The position numbers were made by a program, and so were the translations under genes. The notes under the pieces are model-generated. The model saw nothing but the letters and a program-made list of their open reading frames with translations. It made no database searches and was not told where the DNA came from. 5,582 nucleotides of DNA from Candidatus Poseidoniaceae archaeon (GTDB lineage Archaea > Thermoplasmatota > Poseidoniia > Poseidoniales > Poseidoniaceae): NCBI GenBank assembly GCA_029250305.1, contig JAQXFM010000032.1, positions 1 to 5,582 of the forward strand, in the 5' to 3' direction. Positions 1-5,582 of the stretch are shown in pieces. Positions within the stretch are counted from its first letter, which is position 1. The number at the start of each line of letters is the position of its first letter.

Positions 1-54
1 GATAAGGAATGGGACCTAAACCCACCGCCGTTGACCAAGCTGGGCGACCCCCGC
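1..54 (-). tRNA. tRNA-Leu(UAG), 5' part, cut by the left window edge
   Basis: On the minus strand, starting at 54, the sequence folds as the first part of a tRNA. The acceptor 5' strand is GCGGGGG (54-48), followed by T8. The D-arm starts GCCC, has a loop containing AGCTTGGTCAAC, and closes with GGC. The five-pair anticodon stem is GTGGG/CCCAT (25-21 with 13-9, first pair G-U), closing the 7-base loop TTTAGGT (20-14). The anticodon at 18-16 is TAG, which reads CUA leucine codons. The bases after the stem (TCCTTATC) would begin the long variable arm expected of a class II tRNA-Leu. The D-loop form GGTCAACGGC resembles archaeal Leu/Ser tRNAs more than bacterial ones. No intron interrupts the anticodon loop at the usual 37/38 site. 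The variable arm, T-arm and 3' acceptor strand lie outside the window, so the gene is incomplete here. Confidence 0.88.
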
Positions 55-75
55 GCAGACTGATGGCGGCGCCTC

Positions 76-84
76 TTAGATTTG
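76..84 (-). promoter_or_regulatory. weak TATA-like element upstream of tRNA-Leu
   Basis: The minus strand reads CAAATCTAA here, centred about 26 bases upstream of the mature tRNA 5' end, where an archaeal TATA box would sit. The match to a TTTATATA-like consensus is poor. The tRNA could instead be transcribed by read-through from copZ, whose stop codon is only 41 bases away. Position and AT-richness are the only support. Confidence 0.25.
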
Positions 85-95
85 AAACAAGCGAT

Positions 96-308
96 TCATT
101 CGGATGCCGAAAAGCCAGCACTTTCGATGAGTTCAATCACCTGTATAATGGACATTGAGCCGTTGGTTGTGATGACGCCACTGGCCGTTTCATGCGAGAC
201 ATCTGCGGTGGTAATTCCGGGGGATTTCTCAAGGACACCGGTCAGCCTGCTTGAACATCCTCCACAGGACATTCCAGTGATGTTGAGGGTGTGAACGACC
301 GCTGCCAT
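96..308 (-). CDS. copZ: CopZ-like copper chaperone, single HMA domain
   Basis: This is a 70-residue cytosolic protein that is essentially one heavy-metal-associated (HMA, ferredoxin-like) domain. The metal-binding loop is GMSCGGC at residues 12-18, with Cys15 and Cys18 as Cu(I) ligands. The C-terminal end, IELIESAGFSASE, matches the usual last helix and strand of the fold. The family hands Cu(I) to CopA-type ATPases, which fits its place directly after copA, and the length is typical. The frame extends upstream to a TTG at 335, but I chose the ATG at 308. It leaves a family-sized protein, and GGAGAG stands just before it. The gap from the copA stop is 47 bases, so the two genes are probably co-transcribed. 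Gene symbol is by family and context; the HMA assignment is secure, copper specificity is inferred from the neighbour. Confidence 0.88.
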   Translation of the reverse strand: MAAVVHTLNITGMSCGGCSSRLTGVLEKSPGITTADVSHETASGVITTNGSMSIIQVIELIESAGFSASE

Positions 309-314
309 GTGGTG

Positions 315-320
315 CTCTCC
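315..320 (-). promoter_or_regulatory. ribosome binding site of copZ
   Basis: GGAGAG on the minus strand lies 6 bases before the ATG at 308. It supports that start over the in-frame TTG at 335, which has no comparable site. Confidence 0.6.
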
Positions 321-355
321 AAGGTCGATGTTCAATTGCTTTTGTATTCAGGCGC

Positions 356-2629
356 TCATTCTTTGGCAGGGGTCCAACCGCGCAGCACAAGGGAATTTGC
401 CACGACGCTAAACGAAGACAAGGACATCGCTGCTGCAGCAAATGCAGGCGGCAATAACAAGCCAGTGAACGGGAGCATGAGCCCCATTGCCAATGGGATG
501 CCGATGAGGTTGTAGGCGAACGCCCAGCCAAGATTGGTGCGAATCCTTCGCATGGTCGCGCGACCGAGTTCCAACGATGAAACGGCATCGATCATGTCGT
601 TTCGCAAGACGATGAAATCCGCAGCCTCGAGCGCAATGTCTGAGCCAGCGCCCATCGCTAAGCCAACATGTGCGGCCGACATTGCCGCAGCGTCGTTGAT
701 GCCATCGCCCACCATTGCCACCGTCCGTCCTTCTTCGATCAAACGATGAATGTGGGCGGCTTTTTCGTCAGGTTTGACACCAGCGATTACGTTCTCAATG
801 CCTATTTTCTCAGCGACAGCCTCAGCCGATTCAAGTCGGTCTCCGGTCAGCATGATGACCTCGAGGTTCATTTGACGTGCAAGCTTCACAGCCTTTTCTG
901 AAGTGCCTCGTATGCGGTCGCTGGCCTCAATCCATCCAAGCAAACGCAGGCCATGACTGACGAGGATGATCGTGACCCCTTTTGCTGCTGCCTTTGCGAG
1001 CTTGTCGGACACCTCAGTGCTCCATTCAACCCCAACTTCGCTCATTAGGTCAGCGTTTCCAACAGCGACAAGAGCGCCCTCAGACGTACCAATGAGTCCC
1101 ATCCCGGGCATGGTTTGGACATCGGTCACTTCGGGGCGGGTCTTGGTCACGTTCGACCATGAAGTGTGGATTGCTTGAGCGAGAGGGTGAATGGATTCCC
1201 GTTCGAGGGCTGAAGCGATGCCAAGGATTTCTTTCACTTCAGCGTCCAACAGTTCAATGTGGGTGACGCGTGGTTTTCCAGAGGTGATGGTCCCGGTTTT
1301 ATCGACGACCAGTGTGTCGGTTTTGTGGGCGAGTTCCAGCGCTTCAATGCCTTTGATCAGCAATCCATGTTTCGCACCAACGCCCGTGCCCACAATCAGG
1401 GCGGTTGGCGTAGCAAGGCCAAGGGCGCAGGGGCATGCAATAACAAGCGTGGACACTAGCACCATCACAGCCAATTCTCCATCGCTTTCGAACGGGTTGT
1501 GGGCGTCAGCATACCCTGAAAATGCCCAAAAGAGGGCAGCGAGGGTGGCCATAACAATGACGGTTGGGACAAAAACCCCGGCGACCTGATCGACAAGGCG
1601 TTGAATCGGGGCCTTCCCCATCTGTGCTTCATGAACGAGGTCGACAATTTCATCGAGCAACGTGTTTCCAGCAAGCGAAGTGGTTCGAACGAAGACACTT
1701 CCATCAAGAACGACGGTCCCAGCCATGACTGCTTCGCCATCCTTCTTTCGAACAGGGTATGGCTCGCCCGTCATCATCGATTCATCGATGCTGATGCCGC
1801 CGCCCACGATGTGTCCGTCAAGTGGAATTGCTTCACCAACGACCACCTTGAGCAAGGCACCTTCTGGAACAGCGCTGACGTTTCGTGTCTCGGTATGGCC
1901 AAGTGCCTCATCGATCACCATGCGGGCTGTTTTGGGTTGCAACGCCATCAAACTGTGAACAGCATCTGTTGCCTTCATCTTGGCAGAGGCTTCCAACCAA
2001 TGACCCAACAGGACAAAACCGATGATGAACACGACCCCATCAAAGAACACATGCTCGGCTTGAGTCAAAATCGATGGAGCGCCTGCGGCCGAGGGGGCGA
2101 GAACGACCAATACAGACCACACAAACGCCACAGTGGTTCCCAAAGTGATGAGCACATCCATGTTTGCACGTCCTGTTCGGAGCGAGGCAAATGCGTTTTT
2201 GTGAATGCCCCAACCCGACCAAACATACACTGGTAAACAAGCGTAGAACGCAAGCACATGGCGAATGTCGAGGTTGTATTCCGACCCCATGTCCTTTGCA
2301 AACATCGTGAGCCACACCGTCGGGAGGGCAAGTACGAGCGCGAGGATGACCTTGCGTTTGTCTCGCTCCAATGTCCGTCGATCAGCCTCCATTTGGTCGG
2401 CTGGTGAAACCGATTGCGAAGCACCGAATCCTCCGCGTTCAATTGCTGCAATCACCTTCTGAATGACGTCCTCTCCAGCACCGCTGGTCAAGGTAATGCG
2501 TCCTCGCCTCATCGGCAGATTCACCGCTGCGGATTCAACTCCATCGACCTTCAAGGCCAATGTTTCAACAGATTGAACACACGAGCCACAGGTCATGCCT
2601 GTGATTGACAATGTGGCCTCAGATTGCAT
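356..2629 (-). CDS. copA: copper-transporting P1B-type ATPase (Cu+ exporter)
   Basis: This integral membrane pump couples ATP hydrolysis to Cu(I) export. From the chosen start it has 757 residues, normal for CopA with one N-terminal HMA domain. In order it shows: HMA loop GMTCGSC (Cys14, Cys17); the first membrane helices from about residue 94; the actuator motif TGEP (287-290); CPC in the transport helix (399-401); phosphorylation site DKTGT (Asp443); the HP motif of the nucleotide-binding domain (His481-Pro482); and hinge GDGIND (641-646). Near the C-terminus are YN (706-707) and MSLSS (735-739). CPC, YN and MxxSS together are the Cu(I)-type P1B-1 signature, arguing against Zn/Cd or Co pumps. 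The frame also allows an ATG at 2650, overlapping the upstream gene. I prefer 2629 because GAGGG precedes it at good spacing and the HMA domain begins soon after. It lies between the Cys-rich gene and copZ and was probably transcribed with them. No defect is seen. Confidence 0.96.
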   Translation of the reverse strand: MQSEATLSITGMTCGSCVQSVETLALKVDGVESAAVNLPMRRGRITLTSGAGEDVIQKVIAAIERGGFGASQSVSPADQMEADRRTLERDKRKVILALVLALPTVWLTMFAKDMGSEYNLDIRHVLAFYACLPVYVWSGWGIHKNAFASLRTGRANMDVLITLGTTVAFVWSVLVVLAPSAAGAPSILTQAEHVFFDGVVFIIGFVLLGHWLEASAKMKATDAVHSLMALQPKTARMVIDEALGHTETRNVSAVPEGALLKVVVGEAIPLDGHIVGGGISIDESMMTGEPYPVRKKDGEAVMAGTVVLDGSVFVRTTSLAGNTLLDEIVDLVHEAQMGKAPIQRLVDQVAGVFVPTVIVMATLAALFWAFSGYADAHNPFESDGELAVMVLVSTLVIACPCALGLATPTALIVGTGVGAKHGLLIKGIEALELAHKTDTLVVDKTGTITSGKPRVTHIELLDAEVKEILGIASALERESIHPLAQAIHTSWSNVTKTRPEVTDVQTMPGMGLIGTSEGALVAVGNADLMSEVGVEWSTEVSDKLAKAAAKGVTIILVSHGLRLLGWIEASDRIRGTSEKAVKLARQMNLEVIMLTGDRLESAEAVAEKIGIENVIAGVKPDEKAAHIHRLIEEGRTVAMVGDGINDAAAMSAAHVGLAMGAGSDIALEAADFIVLRNDMIDAVSSLELGRATMRRIRTNLGWAFAYNLIGIPLAMGLMLPFTGLLLPPAFAAAAMSLSSFSVVANSLVLRGWTPAKE

Positions 2630-2634
2630 CGAAT

Positions 2635-2639
2635 CCCTC
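2635..2639 (-). promoter_or_regulatory. ribosome binding site of copA, overlapping the upstream stop
   Basis: GAGGG on the minus strand sits 5 bases before the ATG at 2629. Its first two bases are the last two of the TGA stop (2640-2638) of the Cys-rich gene. A ribosome finishing that gene ends on the copA ribosome site, which suggests translational coupling and decides against the ATG at 2650. Confidence 0.65.
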
Positions 2640-2823
2640 AATTGCAACATCCATTTTCAGCACAGCTTACGAGGTTCCAATCACCTTCGTCCATGGTGAT
2701 GCAACCGCATCCACACATGCACATCCAACCGACTTGTTCCCAACCCTTGCCACCTTCTGCGCGAGTGTAGAGGCGTTTCATTTTGCAAGAGCAATCGCAG
2801 GTCTGCGCCTTGATACGTGCCAT
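2638..2823 (-). CDS. small cysteine-rich protein leading the copper operon (metallothionein-like or modified zinc ribbon)
   Basis: I do not recognise this 61-residue protein as a named family. It holds ten cysteines and no histidine. They fall in three groups: CDCSC (9-13), CMCGCGC (35-41) and C54 with the pair C59-C60 near the end. Five methionines add further possible soft-metal ligands. Dense CxC repeats are typical of metallothioneins and other Cu(I)/Zn(II) binders. The middle (KRLYTR at 16-21, GWEQVGW at 27-33) recalls small archaeal zinc-ribbon proteins, so a zinc ribbon that gained extra cysteines is an alternative. There is no signal peptide or membrane segment, so it is probably cytosolic. 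It is the first gene after a TATA box and palindrome, and its stop overlaps the copA ribosome site. By context I infer copper buffering, delivery or sensing. The ATG at 2823 has no ribosome site, consistent with leaderless translation. Confidence 0.8.
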   Translation of the reverse strand: MARIKAQTCDCSCKMKRLYTRAEGGKGWEQVGWMCMCGCGCITMDEGDWNLVSCAENGCCN

Positions 2824-2837
2824 GACTTACGGTTTAT

Positions 2838-2870
2838 TGTAGTCAATATAAACACTTTGTTTTGACTACA
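2838..2870. promoter_or_regulatory. inverted repeat flanking the TATA box, candidate operator for a metal-responsive repressor
   Basis: TGTAGTCAA (2838-2846) and TTGACTACA (2862-2870) are perfect 9-bp inverted copies separated by 15 bp, with half-site centres 24 bp apart. The TATA box lies between them and overlaps the promoter-proximal arm by two bases; the distal arm abuts the stop codon of the exoribonuclease gene. A dimeric regulator bound here would block TBP/TFB access, as expected for a repressor released by excess metal. The arms are too far apart and AT-rich for a convincing terminator, and no U-tract follows. The binding protein is unknown and not encoded in the window. Confidence 0.62.
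2845..2852 (-). promoter_or_regulatory. archaeal TATA box of the copper operon
   Basis: TTTATATT on the minus strand is a near-ideal archaeal TATA box. Its centre is about 25 bases from the A of the ATG at 2823. Archaeal transcription usually starts about that far downstream, so the mRNA should begin at or next to the start codon (leaderless). The purine-rich stretch CAAAGTG just upstream could serve as the TFB recognition element. Confidence 0.72.
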
Positions 2871-5258
2871 TTAATTGACAGGAGCCAAATCCAACGACCC
2901 GCCCCAGACATCCAGACCACGCAGCCTGCATGGGAACACCTGGCCAAGTTGAATCACCGGTGGGTGTTCGCCATTGTGATCGGGTTCTGCTGGAAGGACG
3001 CTGAGTCCAAATTCATCAACCAAGAGCCTTCGTTTGCCGCCAAGTTGTCGTACGTGCATGCGCCCATGAACCGACCCATCATCAGCCAAATCAAGGAACA
3101 CCCACACACCACGTAAGCCAGTGACCCTCGCTTTGTACGTCGTGTCGCCTTCGATGGCAGCGTCTTCGTTTGATTGGCCTCCAATCGAGCCGCCACGGAG
3201 CAGGTGAATGTGGTATGCGTTCGCAACGAGTTCCCATTCAAGCCGCTTTGCCGAATGACCACGTTCGGAACAATGCGCTGCAAGGGTGGCCGTTTCCTCC
3301 TCGTCGTGAACCCATGCCAAGCCATGCAAATGTGCCTTGAGTTGTCGGTGAGCCATCAAGTCTGGATACCTTCGAATCGGAGAAGTGAAGTGAACATAGG
3401 CATCGAGGTTCAACCCAAAGTGGCCCAAATTCTCCTCGCTGTACTTTGCTCGTTGCATCAATTGGAACAAGCCTTGATCGACCACCCTGCGAATGGGTCC
3501 AGTAAGTTGAGATGCTTTCTCTTGGGCATGCTCAAGAGCATCGAGAATGGATTGGCGTGCATCTGGGTCGAGCACGTTTGCAAGGTAGGGGTCCACGTCC
3601 TCAGTTGGCTCCTTCTCGGGCTCACTCAGTCCAGAGAGGTCCACGCCAGCACCGGCCCATGCACCGAGCAAGTTGCTCAGTTCAGTGGTTTCACTTTGAC
3701 CATGGGTTCTCGTTGATGGGCGGGGCAACACAATGTCCACGCCCAGCGCGTCCAACTTTGCGTTCAACTCCTCGACTTCAGGAGCGTCGGGCGGCGTGTG
3801 GCATCGCCATGGAAGCGGGGCCCCAATTGAGCCGAGGTAGTGCCCAATCGAAGCATTGGTTGCGACCATGAACGATTCAATCATGCGCGTGGCTTCATTC
3901 GGCCATTTCACGTCCACACGAATCGATTCGTCACCATGCAATCGAGGTCGCAGTTCAGCGTTCTGGATGTTAAGTCGTACCTCTTTTGCTTGCCATGCAG
4001 CCGCGAGCTCAAACATGGGTTTGAACTCGGGTTTTCCAAGTGCATCTTCGTAGGCAAGATTGCGTTTGACATTGATGACGGCTTCGTACGCCTCTGTGCT
4101 TTCAATCTCATTTGCATCATTGAGGTGCATGGCGACCACCATTGAGAATCGGTCCACTTCAGCTCGAAGTGAGCATAATTCATCGGCGAGTTTTGGGGGG
4201 AGCATCGGTAGGACGGCGTGTGGGAGATAGACAGATGTGGCTCGGTTTCGAGCCGATGCGTCGAGGGTGGTGCCCGGTCGGACATAGTGTGCAACATCGG
4301 CGATACCGACCCATAATGTTCGACGACCGTTCGCTTCGACAAGGCACACTGCGTCGTCGAAATCCTTTGCATCATGAGGGTCAATAGTGACAAATGGCAA
4401 GTGGCGAAGATCCGTTCGTCCTGATTCAACAGCGGCATTACCATCGACTTCAGGGAGGGATTCTGCGGCTTCGATGAGGCGTTCGTTGTAGGTCGATGGG
4501 AACGGATTGAACCCACCCTCGCGCTTGTTTTCCAATCGGTGTTCAAGCAAACTCCGGGCCGTGTGGTGCTTGGCTTGAAGGAGGAGCAGCGCCATGCTTG
4601 GCTCTGCTTCAGGGAACCGAAGGCCAGACCTGCGTTTGGCGATGAATCGAGCTTCTTTGACTAAATCGAACGCTCCCCATGAGCGCATCACTTCGCCCTC
4701 AACGAGGGTGAATGCATCGGGGTAATCTTCGCCGGCGAGGTGCGCCATCCACACCGTCTCTAACAGGGCATAGCGTTCTGCGTCGGCTTTTGACACATAG
4801 ACGCCTTCCTCTGCATTGACAGCATCGCCTTGCATGAGGGCAGGAAGTCCAGTCAGTGGAGGGGTGCTGCCAGCGGCGTGGAGGGAGGTGAATGCTTGCC
4901 ACGAGCGAACGCTCGTCTCGATTGTTTCCACATCAGCAGGCGTGCGGAGAACGAATTCATTTTCTTCAGTCAGTACGTAGCGTTCTCCCTTGTTTCTGGC
5001 AAGGGAAAGCGTTTGATCGATGTCGCTTCGGAAGGCACGTTCGGCTTTCTCGTCAAGTTTGAATCGATGGTGGAGGTTTTCTTTCTCGGTGAGGTACTCG
5101 GCTATCGAGGCGCCATTCCAAGCTGTGGACCAGAGCGTTTCGTCCTGAGCGAAATGACCGCTCAACCGTCGCCAAAGTCGCTCATCAGCAGGGGTTTGAG
5201 GCCCCTTGTTGCGCTTCTGATTGTGGCGGTTCTTCCCCTTCTTGTTTGGTCGCGCCAT
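2871..5258 (-). CDS. rnr: RNase II/RNase R-family 3'-5' exoribonuclease
   Basis: This 795-residue protein is a processive hydrolytic 3'-5' exoribonuclease of the RNB family, expected in the cytosol in RNA decay. It begins with a Lys/Arg/Asn-rich tail (about 1-20). The RNB catalytic core starts near residue 280 with TIDPHDAKDFDD. Asp293, Asp299, Asp301 and Asp302 correspond to the four metal-binding aspartates of RNase R. Further core motifs are GIADVAHYV (318-326), PMLPPKLADELCSL (351-364) and HFTSPIRRYPDL (623-634), which carries the conserved arginines of the active site. Residues from about 705 to the end look like an S1 RNA-binding domain. The 30-275 region appears mostly helical, and I cannot see the two cold-shock domains usual in bacterial RNase R. 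The symbol is by family only; RNase II-like is equally possible. The ATG lies one base after the dnaJ stop, so coupled expression is likely. No defect in the core is seen. Confidence 0.93.
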   Translation of the reverse strand: MARPNKKGKNRHNQKRNKGPQTPADERLWRRLSGHFAQDETLWSTAWNGASIAEYLTEKENLHHRFKLDEKAERAFRSDIDQTLSLARNKGERYVLTEENEFVLRTPADVETIETSVRSWQAFTSLHAAGSTPPLTGLPALMQGDAVNAEEGVYVSKADAERYALLETVWMAHLAGEDYPDAFTLVEGEVMRSWGAFDLVKEARFIAKRRSGLRFPEAEPSMALLLLQAKHHTARSLLEHRLENKREGGFNPFPSTYNERLIEAAESLPEVDGNAAVESGRTDLRHLPFVTIDPHDAKDFDDAVCLVEANGRRTLWVGIADVAHYVRPGTTLDASARNRATSVYLPHAVLPMLPPKLADELCSLRAEVDRFSMVVAMHLNDANEIESTEAYEAVINVKRNLAYEDALGKPEFKPMFELAAAWQAKEVRLNIQNAELRPRLHGDESIRVDVKWPNEATRMIESFMVATNASIGHYLGSIGAPLPWRCHTPPDAPEVEELNAKLDALGVDIVLPRPSTRTHGQSETTELSNLLGAWAGAGVDLSGLSEPEKEPTEDVDPYLANVLDPDARQSILDALEHAQEKASQLTGPIRRVVDQGLFQLMQRAKYSEENLGHFGLNLDAYVHFTSPIRRYPDLMAHRQLKAHLHGLAWVHDEEETATLAAHCSERGHSAKRLEWELVANAYHIHLLRGGSIGGQSNEDAAIEGDTTYKARVTGLRGVWVFLDLADDGSVHGRMHVRQLGGKRRLLVDEFGLSVLPAEPDHNGEHPPVIQLGQVFPCRLRGLDVWGGSLDLAPVN

Positions 5259-5259
5259 T

Positions 5260-5513
5260 TCACAACCCCTTGTCTCTCAATGCTTCGAGTGCCTTGATTT
5301 GGGCCTTTGACAGTCCATCCACTTCCGGAAGAACAAATTCGAGTTCCAAATCGCCGCCGTCGTAGCCAGCACCGGGCACTTTGCGGCGGTCCCCGACATG
5401 CGTTTCAGCAGCAACGGTGAGTTTGATGGTCTTGCCAGATGGCAATTTGACCTTGACTTTACCACCGAGCATGAGCGTGCTGTAAGGGGCTTGAACTTCT
5501 TGTACCAGCGTGG
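5260..5513 (-). CDS. dnaJ: DnaJ (Hsp40) co-chaperone, C-terminal part only
   Basis: About 83 C-terminal residues of a DnaJ-family protein are visible; the J-domain and zinc-finger region are outside the window. The stretch beginning LVQEVQAPYSTLMLGG aligns without gaps, from memory, to E. coli DnaJ LYCEVPINFAMAALGG. After it come KVKVKLPSGKTIKL, the AETHVGD turn and GGDLELEFVLP, matching the last beta-sandwich domain that binds client proteins. A final helix (LSKAQIKALEAL) follows. DnaJ delivers unfolded clients to DnaK and stimulates its ATPase. The frame stays open to the right edge, but beyond 5513 it runs through an inverted copy of the gene's own coding sequence and so is not credible as protein. 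I therefore end the supported part at 5513. The ATG at 5472 is internal, not a start. A CbpA-like DnaJ relative cannot be excluded. Confidence 0.82.
5266..5270 (-). promoter_or_regulatory. ribosome binding site of the exoribonuclease gene
   Basis: AGGGG on the minus strand lies 7 bases before the ATG at 5258, inside the last codons of dnaJ. With the TGA-A-ATG junction it supports this start and coupled translation. The match to a full Shine-Dalgarno sequence is only partial. Confidence 0.45.
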
Positions 5514-5582
5514 CCCTTACAGCACGCTCATGATCGGTGGTAAAGTCAAGGTCAAATTGCCATCCGGCAAGACCATAAAACT
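5420..5582. repeat. imperfect 69-bp inverted repeat of dnaJ coding sequence at the right edge
   Basis: Bases 5420-5488 match the reverse complement of 5514-5582 at 66 of 69 positions, with a 25-bp spacer (5489-5513). The right arm ends at the window edge, so the repeat may be longer. The differences pair 5425 with 5577, 5437 with 5565 and 5469 with 5533. In the dnaJ frame two are silent third-position changes (Ile, Ser) and one is Leu to Ile. The right arm therefore encodes a plus-strand DnaJ fragment (PYSTLMIGG...). Such a pattern fits an amplification or assembly chimera joining two strain variants; a genuine inverted second dnaJ copy is less likely. Confidence 0.9.

Noticed and set aside
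1601..2236. Plus-strand open frame of 211 codons
   Set aside because: It lies wholly antisense to the well-supported copA coding sequence and has no recognisable domain; it is a shadow of that gene's codon use.
2638..2823. TRASH metal-sensing domain in the Cys-rich protein
   Set aside because: C13-x21-C35-x3-C39 fits the bare TRASH spacing, but the aromatic-Cys-Cys context typical of that domain is missing and with ten cysteines chance spacing is likely.
2838..2870. Inverted repeat as transcription terminator of the exoribonuclease gene
   Set aside because: The 15-bp spacer, short arms and lack of a following T-tract make a terminator unconvincing, while the embedded TATA box favours an operator.
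3174..3716. Plus-strand open frame of 180 codons, and similar ones at 3512-3871 and 4830-5297
   Set aside because: They are antisense to the exoribonuclease (the last also crosses the dnaJ junction), with no motifs or plausible start signals.
3908..4546. Minus-strand open frame of 212 codons
   Set aside because: It is in another frame inside the exoribonuclease gene, whose conserved RNB motifs lie in the main frame.
5514..5582. Continuation of the minus-strand dnaJ frame to the window edge
   Set aside because: The frame is open, but this segment is the reverse complement of dnaJ coding sequence, so its minus-strand translation is antisense to a conserved gene and not real protein.

Overview
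The window reads almost entirely on the minus strand. It looks like a piece of an archaeal chromosome, or a short contig from one. Three things point to archaea. The partial tRNA-Leu at the left edge has an archaeal-style D-arm. The metal-gene promoter has a clear archaeal TATA box about 25 bp before an ATG, which predicts a leaderless transcript. The downstream genes start behind GAGG/GGAG-type ribosome sites. A planktonic euryarchaeote (Thermoplasmatota, marine group II-like) would fit, but that lineage is a guess; the archaeal call itself is moderately strong.

Layout in the direction of transcription (right to left): (1) 5513-5260, the C-terminal part of a DnaJ co-chaperone, whose upstream side runs into an inverted copy of itself at the window edge; (2) 5258-2871, an RNase II/R-family exoribonuclease whose ATG lies one base after the dnaJ stop; (3) 2870-2824, a 47-bp intergenic region packed with a 9-bp inverted repeat and a TATA box; (4) 2823-2638, a 61-residue protein with ten cysteines; (5) 2629-356, a copper-transporting P1B-type ATPase (CopA); (6) 308-96, a single-HMA copper chaperone (CopZ); (7) 54-1, the 5' part of tRNA-Leu(UAG), cut by the left edge.

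Genes 4-6 form a compact copper-handling operon. The small Cys-rich protein and CopZ would bind or deliver Cu(I), and CopA would export it. The inverted repeat around the TATA box is a good candidate operator for a metal-responsive repressor encoded elsewhere; no regulator gene lies in the window. The dnaJ-rnr pair is a separate protein/RNA quality-control unit. The most novel-looking item is the Cys-rich leader protein together with its operator. The most suspicious is the 69-bp imperfect inverted repeat of dnaJ at the right edge, which is more likely an amplification or assembly chimera than real gene order. There is no gene-free stretch longer than 300 bases, and I saw no insertion sequence or CRISPR array.
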